Positions 53,367 through 62,905 of a stretch of DNA of 64,000 nt are shown in pieces. Every line of letters starts with the position of its first letter. Position 1 is the stretch's first letter. The notes beneath the pieces were generated by a model, which saw nothing but the letters and a program-made list of their open reading frames with translations, was not told the DNA's origin and ran no database searches. Position numbers and translations under genes: made by a program. The DNA comes from Alphaproteobacteria bacterium (GTDB lineage Bacteria; Pseudomonadota; Alphaproteobacteria; Rhizobiales; OSC116): the NCBI GenBank assembly GCA_002400495.2, contig NVQL02000052.1, forward strand, positions 62,001 to 126,000. The letters are read 5' to 3'.

Positions 53367-54661
53367 TACTCGCTGTTAAAATTGGTTAGTTTTGCGGGTA
53401 TTTTCATCAATGGTGCGCTATCAACCACACCACCTGGATGCAAAGCAGGAAATGCCGATTGAGCCCATCTTAACACCTGAACCGCAGGGCTGTTGATGAG
53501 TAATTTTGCCGCAGGGTAGCGCCATAATATTTGGTCAGTTAAATCATTGGGGCGGTATAGATTATCGGCAATGCCGTCGCCATCTAGATCAAAAGCCGAA
53601 TTGTCACTCCAATAATTACCCACGCCGCCTGCTGACCAATCTATCCATTTGGTGCCGACATATTTAACTTGTGTTTGATTGTTAACAAAAGCATTGTTTT
53701 GAATGATATTTTTTTCTGAACCTGCGGTAAAATGCACGCCGATTTCGCAATTGGCAAAATAATTATTTTTAATGTCATTGTCATTGCTATTGTAAATGAA
53801 TAGGCATTTTTGCGCCGCTTGGGGGTTATTCTTGGCGTAAACTTGATTGCCAATAATCTCAACTCCATTGGCATAATTAAACAAAATACCACGGTCTTTG
53901 TCATCGATTGACTGGTTGTTCAGCACCTCGACTTTTTTGGAAAACATAATGGCATAACCAATTGTATTGCCTTCGGAAATATTATTTTCGACAATGCTGT
54001 CATTGGTGTACATATAATGAATGGCAAACCGCACTTGATGAATGTAATTATTGCGGTAGATATTGCGTTTATTGGTGGTGGTGAAAATGCCATCACGGCC
54101 GAATTGAATGTCGTTATTTTCAACAACCGCGCCTGGGGCATTCCACAATTGCACGCCATTGCCACGTTCGTTAACCCGCAAATCCTGCCGCCCGCGGATG
54201 ACATTATCAGCAACTGTTGCGTTTGTTGCGCCCCACACATAGACGCCAATTAAATTATCTAATATTTTGAGATTTCTAACCTCGATATTTGTGGCGGGTT
54301 TGGATAAAAACACCCCTGAATCTTGAGTTTCGAGCAAGAGGCCACTGCCTGTCACGGTAAAATTTGAGAGGCTGATATCTGAGCCTGTCACGGTGATCAC
54401 ATTGCCAACATCATCGCCCTTAATGATGGTATTCTCAGTGCCGATGATGCTGAGGCTTTTATCAATATTGATCGAGCCATTATAAGTGCCTGCGGCCAGA
54501 ATTAGCCGATCGCCGGCTTGCGCATCGTCAATGGCTTGTTGTAGATTCTCTGTGACATTTATATCTTTTGCCATCACGACATGTGAGAAAAACACAGTAA
54601 AAGTGGCAGCGAAAACTAGTTTCGCTACCGTCATTTTTAAAAATGATATTTGTTTCATCAT
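53366..54661 (-). CDS. nosD: NosD periplasmic copper-processing protein
   Basis: A 431-residue periplasmic protein with a signal peptide (cleavage near VMA-K at about residue 31) and a right-handed beta-helix made of CASH/PbH1 repeats: SLSIIGTENTIIKG, GVYVWGATNATVADNVIRG, GVQLWNAPGAVVENNDIQFG, IHYMYTNDSIVENNI and so on. NosD transfers copper from NosL into NosZ and is the periplasmic part of NosDFY. It lies 11 bases after nosZ. Confidence 0.94.
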   Translation of the reverse strand: MMKQISFLKMTVAKLVFAATFTVFFSHVVMAKDINVTENLQQAIDDAQAGDRLILAAGTYNGSINIDKSLSIIGTENTIIKGDDVGNVITVTGSDISLSNFTVTGSGLLLETQDSGVFLSKPATNIEVRNLKILDNLIGVYVWGATNATVADNVIRGRQDLRVNERGNGVQLWNAPGAVVENNDIQFGRDGIFTTTNKRNIYRNNYIHQVRFAIHYMYTNDSIVENNISEGNTIGYAIMFSKKVEVLNNQSIDDKDRGILFNYANGVEIIGNQVYAKNNPQAAQKCLFIYNSNDNDIKNNYFANCEIGVHFTAGSEKNIIQNNAFVNNQTQVKYVGTKWIDWSAGGVGNYWSDNSAFDLDGDGIADNLYRPNDLTDQILWRYPAAKLLINSPAVQVLRWAQSAFPALHPGGVVDSAPLMKIPAKLTNFNSE

Positions 54662-54672
54662 AGATAATTTAC

Positions 54673-56571
54673 CTATTTGGGCTCAACCAACATACGACCG
54701 CGCATTTCCATATGCAATGCATGGCAGAACCATTGGCAATAGAACCAATGCACACCCGCCATATCAGCCGTGAAGGTAACTGATGCCGTGGCTTGCGGCC
54801 CGACTTCCATCGCCACACCATAATTAGAAACGGTAAAGCCATGAGTTAAATCATCAATATAATCAATATTGGTGATAATCACAGTCACTTCATCGCCCTG
54901 CTTAACAGTGAATTTCTCCATAGAAAAACTCGGTGCAGATGAATACATATAAACCCGCACTTTATTACCATCCCTAATCACACCATCAGCTTCTTCAATG
55001 TCATCCCAACCGTCTTTTTTGGCTTGGGCTTGCAATTCAGCAAACATAACATCTTCTTGGTCATAGGTGCTTAATGGATTGACGATGGAGCGATGCACCA
55101 TGATACAATCATGTGGCTCGGCAAATGTCGGGCCATCATGGACAATTTCCATCACATCACCCGAAATATCAATCAATTGATCATTCTCTGGTTTAAGCGG
55201 GCCCACATTAATGAACCGATCTTTAGAGAATTTATTCAATGAAATAAGCCATTTGCCATCGGCATCAATGGTTTCGCCCATTGTTGTATGGTTATGACCT
55301 GGTTGATAATGCACATCCAATTTTTGAATGATCGGATCGACATCTTCACCCGCATATTTACGAATGGCTTTATCGATGTCCCATTTGCAAATTTGGCTGT
55401 CCAAAAACAAAGTTGTATAAGCGTTGCCGCGGCCATCAAAGGCTGTATGCAGCGGGCCTAAACCTAATTCTGGCTCAGCAACCACCACGCCACGTGGCTT
55501 GATTTTGTCTTTAAACAAATCATCAAACTTAGTCACATCTAACACGCTGACCGTTGGCGAAAGCTTGCCATTGATCATGAAATGTTTTCTGTCAGGTGCG
55601 GCATTTACACCATGTGGGCTAGTCGAGATGGGCACATAACGGGTATATTTAGAGCCTTTACGGCCATCCAATACAGGCACATCACCATCATAAATTTTAA
55701 AGTCACCTGCTTTAACGCCGGCTTCAATCGCGTCGATGTCAAAGATAACCACCCAGTCTTGCTCGGCAGAGGTCATTTCTTCGAGGTTAACGCCTTCTTC
55801 GGAGTTATAACATGTGGCAACGGCGTATTTACCTGTATAATCGGCATCAACATTGTCCAAGTTACCATCGACAATCACTTGCCACGCAACTTCCATATTC
55901 ACCGCATCAATGCCGGTGAAAATGGCGTGATATTTGCTCGGGTCATCCAAAACAGTGCCATCATTTGGTAGCGGCACTCTGTGTTCGCCATTGGCAAATA
56001 GATAGTTGGTTTTTGGCACTTTTTGTGGGCGCAAACCATGAATATCAGCAGCATTGGGAATGGAGATGATTTTATCCACCTTCATAATGTCGCAACGAAT
56101 CCGCGCGACACGGGTGTTGGCTTTGTCGTTGACATAGATAAATTCGCCATCATAAGCACCATCGGTAAATGACATATGCGGGTGATGGGTGTCACCGTTC
56201 ATCGGGAAGCCGCCTTTGTCTTTCCAAAATTCTTTTTCTTGTGGCAGCATGTTTTCGGTGAGAATTTTGATGCTCTCATTGGTTTGGCCCCAACCTGTGG
56301 CGCTACAACGGTTAAACACGGGAATGCGCATTAGCTCACGCATTGATGGCACGCCGATAATGCGCACTTCGCCCGATTGGCCGCCAGACCAAAAACCGTA
56401 ATATTCATCCAAATCACCAGGGTGAACTTCATTTTTGCCCGAAGCATCGGTTTTGGCTTGCGCAGTGCTGGTTAACATGCCAGTTGCCCCCATTAAACCA
56501 ACGCCAGCAGCAACGGCAGAGCCACCTAACATGGCACGGCGCGAGACGCCTTTTTTGATTTCCTCAGTCAT
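54673..56571 (-). CDS. nosZ: Nitrous-oxide reductase NosZ (clade I, Tat-exported)
   Basis: A 632-residue multicopper enzyme that reduces N2O to N2 in the periplasm. The Tat signal has [16 protein letters not shown] from residue 10. The seven-bladed propeller contains the CuZ histidines in segments such as [47 protein letters not shown] and [12 protein letters not shown]. The C-terminal cupredoxin holds CuA in [12 protein letters not shown] (Cys612, Cys616, His620, Met623). The Tat signal and the nosRZDFYLX order place it in clade I. It lies 58 bases after nosR and may have its own leader there. Confidence 0.97.
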   Translation of the reverse strand: MTEEIKKGVSRRAMLGGSAVAAGVGLMGATGMLTSTAQAKTDASGKNEVHPGDLDEYYGFWSGGQSGEVRIIGVPSMRELMRIPVFNRCSATGWGQTNESIKILTENMLPQEKEFWKDKGGFPMNGDTHHPHMSFTDGAYDGEFIYVNDKANTRVARIRCDIMKVDKIISIPNAADIHGLRPQKVPKTNYLFANGEHRVPLPNDGTVLDDPSKYHAIFTGIDAVNMEVAWQVIVDGNLDNVDADYTGKYAVATCYNSEEGVNLEEMTSAEQDWVVIFDIDAIEAGVKAGDFKIYDGDVPVLDGRKGSKYTRYVPISTSPHGVNAAPDRKHFMINGKLSPTVSVLDVTKFDDLFKDKIKPRGVVVAEPELGLGPLHTAFDGRGNAYTTLFLDSQICKWDIDKAIRKYAGEDVDPIIQKLDVHYQPGHNHTTMGETIDADGKWLISLNKFSKDRFINVGPLKPENDQLIDISGDVMEIVHDGPTFAEPHDCIMVHRSIVNPLSTYDQEDVMFAELQAQAKKDGWDDIEEADGVIRDGNKVRVYMYSSAPSFSMEKFTVKQGDEVTVIITNIDYIDDLTHGFTVSNYGVAMEVGPQATASVTFTADMAGVHWFYCQWFCHALHMEMRGRMLVEPK

Positions 56572-56591
56572 TTTATCCTCTTTCGTATTTT

Positions 56592-56616
56592 ATTGAGCTT
56601 AAAATTCCAACTCAAT
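56592..56616 (-). repeat. Short inverted repeat between nosR and nosZ
   Basis: ATTGAG and CTCAAT are perfect 6-base arms separated by 13 bases, in the 58-base gap. It could be a small intercistronic hairpin that tunes nosZ relative to nosR. It does not match an FNR box. Confidence 0.3.
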
Positions 56617-56629
56617 GGTTTTGGTTTAT

Positions 56630-58906
56630 TCATTCTGCTTCAGATGAATCAATTTCTCTGTCTTGATTCAACCGACGCGGAATGTTTAAACGGGTTTTTT
56701 GGGGTTTTGCAGCATCATCTGATGCCGAAAGATTGGCAATAGGTTTGCCAGCTTGTTTGGCGCGTTTTTTTAGCCTTGCATCCTGATGAATGATGACAGG
56801 GCAGACTTTGTGATCATGATAATTCTGCTGACAACCCATGCAATGAATGCACTCGTTGGGGTTTATATTGCCCAATGGATCAATGGCTTGCACCATGCAA
56901 TCGGTGGCACAAATATGGCACGGGTCGCCGCAATTGCGGTAGCGTTTTAGCCAATTAAACATTGATATTTTGCCTGGTATGGCCATTGCCGCGCCCAGCG
57001 GGCACAAATAGCGGCAGTAGAAACGCTCGACAAAAAGACTGATAAAAAGCAGCACCAATGCAAACAGAACAAACCACCATTCGCGCATCATTTTTAGGAT
57101 GATGACGGTTTTGAACGGCTCAATTTCGGCCAAATGTTCGGCTGTATTCATTGAATAGAATGACATGCCTAGCAAGCCTAAAAAGATGATATATTTAAGC
57201 GGCCAGAGGCGCTCATGCAGCCACCAAGGTAATTTAACTTGCGGTATTTTGAGTAAACGGGCGATTTTGTTTAAAAATTCTTGCAAGGCACCGAATGGGC
57301 AAAGCCAACCGCAATAAACACCTCTTCCCCAGAATATCAACGCCACGGCGACACTGCACCAAAGAATAAATATCATCGGTTCCATGAGGAAGAATTCCCA
57401 ACGGAAATTAGACACCATGGCATTGATAAATACCAAAACATTGACCACAGATAATTGTGCTTGCAAATAAAAACCAATGTAGAATAATGTGAAGGCTAGA
57501 AAGCCCCATCTGATCCATTCAGTTAAACGGCGATATTTAACCATTTGATCTTGCACGAAAAATAACAAAGTTAAAAATACCAAAGCCACAGCCAGAATTA
57601 CCACATCGACCTTTTTGGCAACCCACAAGCGTTGCCATAAGGCGGTTCGTGCTGCCGCTTCTTCTTCATCAATGGTTTGCAGTTGAACAGGAATGGCGGG
57701 CGCAGGTGGCTGCTCGGTTTTTACATATTGGGTTGGCAGTTGATAATTTAATTCGTAGGAGATAAATACTTTTTCTAATGGGCCAACGGCGCGCTGCACC
57801 AATAATTGCAATTGCCAGCTATCTGCGGGGTTGAAAATGGCATCAGTCGGTGCATAAAACAAGGCAACCTCTCTAAAATCGGGCGCACCTTCGGCCAAAA
57901 CCTCGCCAAGGTTTTTATAACCGCGGTCGGTAAAGCGCATGCCTTCGCCGTCTTGCACCACTTGTATGCGGTCAAAAATACCGCCGCGCACATAGCCCGA
58001 GCCGCGGAATGAATAAAGTCCCGCACCCATCACCATAAATGCGGCTTGTCCTTGCTCAATGCGCTTTAAATAATTGCGATATTCCCATTTACCCAGCAAG
58101 CTTTTGGCAATTGAGGGCACGTTTAAAGACGCTGCATAAAGATCGATGAATATGTCTTCATCCGCAGCTTTTTCTGGCCGCGCAATGGCTTGTTGGTTGC
58201 CCTGTTCGATAAAGCCTTGATTGATATCGGCAATGGTGAGTTTTAAGCGCCGCACCGAGCCATCGCCTATCATGCTTGTCCAATCAAGTTCTTCTAGCTC
58301 GCTTTGGATGATGGTTTTTTTGGCTTTCACTGCATTAGATTGCGCCAAGCCGTTTAAACCCAGCATTGTGGCGGCGCGTAAAGAGGCGCGTTTGATGCTG
58401 TCATCAATCACCATAATGGTCACGGTGGCGCCCGAAACAATGTCAACAGGTGGCGGCTCACCACCTTTTTCTTTGGCCATTTTTATGATGTCGATGCCTT
58501 TATAACCGTTGATAAAGTTGGTGATTTTGGCTTCGGGAATGCCAGTCAATACAATTGGCTCTGAATGTTTTAGTAATTTAGCGCCAGTGATTTTGCCTTG
58601 CAAATCTATCGCGATCAGCACCACAATTGGTTTGCCTGAATAGCCAATTGCGCCGACAAAATCGGTATTTAAAAATGCGTAACCAATGTCTTGCCCATTT
58701 TTTTGAATGGGGGCAATTTTGCCTTCATGTTGCAACGCGCCATAGGTATCTGAGCCCTCGAATATAACATTGGCTGGAGTTTGGCTTAAGAATTTTTGAA
58801 ACTCACCAACAGATGCCGCGAAGCCGTTGGTGGCCAAAATGCAAATAAAAAATAGTAATCTGGCTAGCGATAGAAAATGTGGGGTTAGAAATTTCAATTC
58901 ACTCAT
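56630..58906 (-). CDS. nosR: NosR membrane flavo-iron-sulfur protein
   Basis: A 758-residue protein needed for nos expression and for sustaining NosZ activity by electron transfer. After a signal or anchor segment, the periplasmic FMN-binding domain carries SGATVT (158-163), the site of covalent FMN attachment by NosX. A membrane region from about 430 contains the CGWLCPFG and CRYLCPLG motifs. The cytoplasmic end has two 4Fe-4S clusters (CGDPCHICATDC and CIHCMGCQQNYHDHKVCP). The C-terminal tail is basic. First gene of the nos operon, behind an FNR/NnrR-type box. Confidence 0.95.
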   Translation of the reverse strand: MSELKFLTPHFLSLARLLFFICILATNGFAASVGEFQKFLSQTPANVIFEGSDTYGALQHEGKIAPIQKNGQDIGYAFLNTDFVGAIGYSGKPIVVLIAIDLQGKITGAKLLKHSEPIVLTGIPEAKITNFINGYKGIDIIKMAKEKGGEPPPVDIVSGATVTIMVIDDSIKRASLRAATMLGLNGLAQSNAVKAKKTIIQSELEELDWTSMIGDGSVRRLKLTIADINQGFIEQGNQQAIARPEKAADEDIFIDLYAASLNVPSIAKSLLGKWEYRNYLKRIEQGQAAFMVMGAGLYSFRGSGYVRGGIFDRIQVVQDGEGMRFTDRGYKNLGEVLAEGAPDFREVALFYAPTDAIFNPADSWQLQLLVQRAVGPLEKVFISYELNYQLPTQYVKTEQPPAPAIPVQLQTIDEEEAAARTALWQRLWVAKKVDVVILAVALVFLTLLFFVQDQMVKYRRLTEWIRWGFLAFTLFYIGFYLQAQLSVVNVLVFINAMVSNFRWEFFLMEPMIFILWCSVAVALIFWGRGVYCGWLCPFGALQEFLNKIARLLKIPQVKLPWWLHERLWPLKYIIFLGLLGMSFYSMNTAEHLAEIEPFKTVIILKMMREWWFVLFALVLLFISLFVERFYCRYLCPLGAAMAIPGKISMFNWLKRYRNCGDPCHICATDCMVQAIDPLGNINPNECIHCMGCQQNYHDHKVCPVIIHQDARLKKRAKQAGKPIANLSASDDAAKPQKTRLNIPRRLNQDREIDSSEAE

Positions 58907-58956
58907 CTTTCAATATGTCATTTAAAATAATGTCTATTGTGTCTTAGATGAATCAG

Positions 58957-58962
58957 ATTCTA
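58957..58962 (-). promoter_or_regulatory. -10 element of the nosR promoter
   Basis: On the minus strand TAGAAT lies at the distance expected for a class II FNR-type promoter: the box centre is about 32 bases upstream of it, giving a start near 58950 and a 5' leader of some 45 bases. Inferred from spacing. Confidence 0.5.
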
Positions 58963-58984
58963 ATTTCTAATGGCTGGCTAAACC

Positions 58985-58998
58985 TTGATCTATGTCAA
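58985..58998. promoter_or_regulatory. FNR/NnrR-type binding site upstream of nosR
   Basis: TTGATCTATGTCAA fits the FNR/CRP-family palindrome (TTGAT-N4-ATCAA) with one change in the right half, the form often seen for NnrR/DNR sites ahead of denitrification genes. It lies 79 bases upstream of the nosR ATG. Control by low oxygen and/or nitric oxide is expected. Confidence 0.75.
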
Positions 58999-59001
58999 TG
59001 A

Positions 59002-59028
59002 ATGCCTGCTCTATATTGACGCAGGCAT
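59002..59028 (-). terminator. Stem-loop between the NAD(P)H-hydrate dehydratase gene and nosR promoter
   Basis: ATGCCTGC and GCAGGCAT form a perfect 8-base stem with an 11-base loop, 45 bases after the stop at 59073 and just before the FNR-type box. It probably isolates the nos operon from upstream transcription, though the T-run is short. Confidence 0.5.
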
Positions 59029-59072
59029 ATTATTATTGCGTTTGGTTTGATGATTTTACGGGTTTTAGCGAT

Positions 59073-59864
59073 TTAGGCTAAAATATCGCCTAAAATGGCG
59101 GGGATGGTGTCAATGATATCGGTTGCAATCAGCCCAGGACCAAAATATATTGCGGCGTCTCCATGCATCCAAACGCCAGCGCAGCAGGCTTCGAATATAG
59201 GCATACCTTGGGCGATGAGGCCAGTAATCATGCCCGCAAGAACATCGCCTGTGCCGGCTTTGGCTAAATAGGGGCTGGCGTGAACATTAACAATTCTGCT
59301 CCCATCGGGATGCGCAATGATGGTTTCGGCACCTTTTAGAACCACGATGGCACCTGTGGCTTTGGCGGCATCCAGCGCCATATCGGCTTTATTGCCCGAA
59401 AGGTTAGGGAATTTACGGGCGAACTCGCCTGCATGCGGTGTTAACACGCAGTGGCTGTCTAACTTTGAAAAATCTTGAAAATGTGGAATCGCATCGGCAT
59501 CAAAAACACGCGGGCAGTCATATCGATTTTGCAGTAAAGCTTGGTAATCTTGGTCGCGCATGCCACCAGAGCCGCCCACGACCACAGATATTTTGTTGGC
59601 ATCTATGGCTTGGCTGTCACTCACCATGATGTCGGCATCCAATGTTGCGCGATATATATCGCCATTGTCATGTGCCAAAACGCTTACTAAACCTGCCCCG
59701 ATGCGTGAGCAAGCACCTGCTGCCAACCTTGTTGCACCAGTTAGTGAAGGGGCGGCAAAAATAAGTGCGTGACCACGGTTATATTTATGACCATTGGGTG
59801 TTGGCCGCGGGAAACAATCGCGCCAAATATCTGGTGTGTTGGTAATAATTGATGCTGTATTCAT
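59073..59864 (-). CDS. nnrD: ADP/ATP-dependent NAD(P)H-hydrate dehydratase
   Basis: A 263-residue ribokinase-fold protein equal to the C-terminal half of YjeF/Nnr. It repairs hydrated NAD(P)H using ADP or ATP. Signature parts: GHALIFAAPSLTGATRLAAGACSRIGAGLVSV, VVVGGSGG, VFDADAI, CVLTPHAGEFARKF and YLAKAGTGDVLAGMITGLIAQG with the catalytic Asp. The epimerase half (NnrE) normally fused to it is absent. Start: ATG 59864 (MNTASIITN), with AAGG upstream; a longer frame to 59912 is unsupported. It lies 66 bases after the PcaB-like gene and may be cotranscribed with it. Confidence 0.88.
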   Translation of the reverse strand: MNTASIITNTPDIWRDCFPRPTPNGHKYNRGHALIFAAPSLTGATRLAAGACSRIGAGLVSVLAHDNGDIYRATLDADIMVSDSQAIDANKISVVVGGSGGMRDQDYQALLQNRYDCPRVFDADAIPHFQDFSKLDSHCVLTPHAGEFARKFPNLSGNKADMALDAAKATGAIVVLKGAETIIAHPDGSRIVNVHASPYLAKAGTGDVLAGMITGLIAQGMPIFEACCAGVWMHGDAAIYFGPGLIATDIIDTIPAILGDILA

Positions 59865-59930
59865 GACATTCTGCCTTATGAAGACTCTCATAAAACCTAG
59901 CCGATTCCCCACGGCATGTCATGATGCATA

Positions 59931-61280
59931 TCAAATAATTATTTTATTCGCCACCTTGCGGCCAGCAGCAGCAGCTTGCAATGCAATGGTTTCGCATTGG
60001 CCGATATTACCATCGGTGCAGAGCATTTTATTCAAGGTTTCAGCGCCAAGGGCAGCGACAATTTCTTCATTTTGCATGATAATCTCATAGAGTGAAACAT
60101 TGCCACATTTGGCTTTATCGACCAAACCGTGCATGATGTCATGCGCGTGGCTGCGGCCAACAGTTTCGGCCAACCGCATCATCACACCTTCGGTGGCCAT
60201 CATTTCCCGAGATTTTAAAAAATTTTCATGCATTTTTGGCTTATTGGGCGCGATGGAGGCAATGGTTTTGTGCAATTTTTCCAAAACATTAATCGCCAAC
60301 GGGCAGGTTTCGGCAATCAGCTGGGTTAATAACCGATTGGTAACGGCATCGGCTTCGTGGCTGGGGCTTGGCACGGCCAAGGCAGCACCGGCTTTGGTGC
60401 GCAATTGCATGGACATAGCGCCCAGATCAACCACATATTTTGGGTTCACTTTATGCGGCATGGTCGAGCTGCCGACCACATTCGCATCGAATATCTCGCT
60501 CACTTCGGCAATTTCTTCGGTCATTAGTAAAAATAACTCGTCCGAAATGCGGGCGCTGGCCACGCCAATCATCGACAGCTTGGTGATATATTCAATCAAT
60601 GGGTCGACCGATGTGCGGTTGGGCACTAGGCTCAAATGCAATCCTAAACGTTCGGCCATGAGTTCTGATAAGCGCGCACCATCCGCGCCTAAGCTGTGAT
60701 AACCACCAATCGCACCACCGAAACGTAGCTGGAACAGGCGCGGTTCAACCTCTTTAAGCTGGTCGGCAAGGCGGATGAGTTCATCTATCCAACCCGCAAT
60801 TTTAAAACCAAAAGTGATTGGCAAGGCATTTTGGCGATTGGTTCTGCCGACCATCACCAAGCCTGCATGTTGTTCGGCCAGTGCCGATAATTGCAGAATA
60901 ACTTGGCTTAAATTTTGAAAAATATGCCGTTGCACTTGTTTCAGCACAAGCAATCTGCCTGTTTCGACAATGTTTTGGGTGGTCGCGCCCCAATGGACAT
61001 AAGCGCCACTTTGCCCGCACACATCTGCCAGACATTCGGACAGCGCAAAAACAGGTGCCATGGTTTGGCTTATTTTTAGACGTAATTTTTCAACTTCAAC
61101 CGACTTAAGGTTTGAATGAAGTGCAATTTCCATTCCTGCTTCTTGGGGAATCATGCCCATTTCTGCTTGCGATAAAGCCAATGTGGCTTCAACATCTAAC
61201 CAGCTTTGCCAGCGGGTTTGATCGCTGAAATATTGGGCGGCATTTAATAAAGGTTGCTCAATGTCTGATGCTTTGTTCAT
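59931..61280 (-). CDS. PcaB-like lyase (3-carboxy-cis,cis-muconate cycloisomerase / adenylosuccinate lyase family)
   Basis: A 449-residue member of the fumarase/aspartase superfamily. The catalytic loop is VGSSTMPHKVNPKYVVDLGAM (about 285-305); HWGATTQNIVETGRLLVLKQ and GRTNRQNALPITFGFKIAGW are the other two conserved regions. PcaB acts in protocatechuate breakdown, but no other pca gene is present. It overlaps the peptide-type ABC ATPase gene by 4 bases (ATGA), so it probably processes the imported compound. It could be a C-N lyase for a non-aromatic substrate; function is uncertain beyond the family. Confidence 0.78.
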   Translation of the reverse strand: MNKASDIEQPLLNAAQYFSDQTRWQSWLDVEATLALSQAEMGMIPQEAGMEIALHSNLKSVEVEKLRLKISQTMAPVFALSECLADVCGQSGAYVHWGATTQNIVETGRLLVLKQVQRHIFQNLSQVILQLSALAEQHAGLVMVGRTNRQNALPITFGFKIAGWIDELIRLADQLKEVEPRLFQLRFGGAIGGYHSLGADGARLSELMAERLGLHLSLVPNRTSVDPLIEYITKLSMIGVASARISDELFLLMTEEIAEVSEIFDANVVGSSTMPHKVNPKYVVDLGAMSMQLRTKAGAALAVPSPSHEADAVTNRLLTQLIAETCPLAINVLEKLHKTIASIAPNKPKMHENFLKSREMMATEGVMMRLAETVGRSHAHDIMHGLVDKAKCGNVSLYEIIMQNEEIVAALGAETLNKMLCTDGNIGQCETIALQAAAAGRKVANKIII

Positions 61281-62905
61281 AAAGGCGCTCCTGCCTCATT
61301 TTGTGGTCTGGGCACATTATAAACCGATGCCATAAGCTTTTTTGAATAATCGGTTTGGGGGGATTTTAACACTTGTTCGGCTTTGCCACGCTCAACAATC
61401 TCGCCATTTAGCATCACGAATACACGGTCGGATAAATAACCAACCACTGCCATGTCATGAGAGATGATGATGAGCGTCATATTCAGGTCCTTTTGCAATT
61501 GGCAAAGCAGGTCTAGAATTTGCTCTTGAATGGAAACATCAAGTGCTGATGTTGGCTCGTCACAAATTAGAATTTTTGGCTCTAATATAATGGCGCGGGC
61601 GATGGCGACACGTTGGCGCTGCCCGCCCGAAAGTTGGTTGGGAAAGCGGTGATAAAACTCTTCGGTTAAGCCAGCTTGTGCCATTACATCTAAGGTTTTT
61701 TGTTTAATTTCAGCAGCTGGCACAGTGCCATGAATGCGCAGCGGGCGCGATACGATATAGCCGATTGTGTGGTTGGGGTTGAGGGTTGAATATGGGTCTT
61801 GAAATATCGGTTGCACAATGCGGGCTCGCTGTTTATCGGTCAGGCTGGTGACATCAACATCGCCATAAAACACTTGGCCTTGATCGGCAGGAATGAGGCC
61901 GTTGATGATTTTTGCCATGGTTGATTTGCCCGAGCCAGATTCGCCGACGATGGCTAATGTTTCGCCTGCCAACACCTCGAATGATGTGGTTTTGACCGCC
62001 TCGATTATGGTAGATTTACGCATTAAACCACCTGATAGAGTGTAAGATTTTTTAATGCCTTTAACGCTGATTACGGGTGGCATATTGTCGGGTTTTTCGG
62101 TCTGTCTGGGCTCTTCTAATTTCCACAGGCATTCTAGCAGGCCTTTGGTATAGGCGTGTTGCGGCTTGGTCAACACATCGGCTGTGTTGCCTGTTTCGAC
62201 AATGTCACCTTTTTGCATGACAATGATTCTATCGGATATGCGCGAAACCACGCCTAAATCATGCGAGATAAAAATCATCGCCATGCCGAAGCGTTTTTGT
62301 AGATCAATCAGCAACTCAATAATTTCGTCTTGCACTGTCACGTCAAGCGCGGTTGTCGGCTCATCAGCAATCAGTAAATCTGGGCTGTTCATCAAGGCCA
62401 TAGCAATCATCACCCGTTGGCGCTGCCCACCAGACATTTGATGCGGGTACTGCCCCATGCGCTGCGCAGGTTGCGGCATTTTTACCGCTTCGAGCATTTC
62501 TATGGCGCGTTCAACGGCCTCGGCTTGCGAGACATTTTCATGAAACATCACGGTTTCGGTTAGCTGCCTGCCGATTGTATAAACGGGGTTTAGCGCCGTC
62601 ATCGGTTCTTGAAAAATCATGGCGACTTTTTTGCCTGAAATTTGCTGATGAAATTGAGCGGTATTTAAGGCCAATAAATCAGTGCCATCTAGCTGAATGC
62701 TGCCTGCTGATATATATGCCAATGGTGGCAATAGCCGCGCCATGGCCAACATAGACATGGTTTTGCCACTGCCAGACTCGCCAACAATGCCGAGAGTTTC
62801 GCCTTTATTTACAGTTAAGTTAATGTCACGAACAACTTCAACTTGGCCATAATGGATTTTAAAGCTGACAGCTAGGTTGCTGATTTTTAGGAGAGGTTCG
62901 GTCAT
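61277..62905 (-). CDS. ABC transporter ATPase with two fused DppD/DppF-like domains (GsiA type)
   Basis: A 542-residue double ATPase as in GsiA/YejF. Domain 1 has Walker A GESGSGKTM, signature MSGGQRQRVMIAMAL, Walker [13 protein letters not shown] and FISHDLGVVSRISD. Domain 2 has Walker [10 protein letters not shown], signature LSGGQRQRVAIARAIILEP and Walker B ILICDEPTSALD. It drives a peptide/nickel-type importer together with the permeases upstream. Overlaps both neighbours by 4 bases. Confidence 0.93.
   Translation of the reverse strand: MTEPLLKISNLAVSFKIHYGQVEVVRDINLTVNKGETLGIVGESGSGKTMSMLAMARLLPPLAYISAGSIQLDGTDLLALNTAQFHQQISGKKVAMIFQEPMTALNPVYTIGRQLTETVMFHENVSQAEAVERAIEMLEAVKMPQPAQRMGQYPHQMSGGQRQRVMIAMALMNSPDLLIADEPTTALDVTVQDEIIELLIDLQKRFGMAMIFISHDLGVVSRISDRIIVMQKGDIVETGNTADVLTKPQHAYTKGLLECLWKLEEPRQTEKPDNMPPVISVKGIKKSYTLSGGLMRKSTIIEAVKTTSFEVLAGETLAIVGESGSGKSTMAKIINGLIPADQGQVFYGDVDVTSLTDKQRARIVQPIFQDPYSTLNPNHTIGYIVSRPLRIHGTVPAAEIKQKTLDVMAQAGLTEEFYHRFPNQLSGGQRQRVAIARAIILEPKILICDEPTSALDVSIQEQILDLLCQLQKDLNMTLIIISHDMAVVGYLSDRVFVMLNGEIVERGKAEQVLKSPQTDYSKKLMASVYNVPRPQNEAGAPL

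Noticed and set aside
59931-61280. Protocatechuate (pca) operon
   Set aside because: Only a PcaB-like gene is present; no decarboxylase, lactonase or dioxygenase gene accompanies it.
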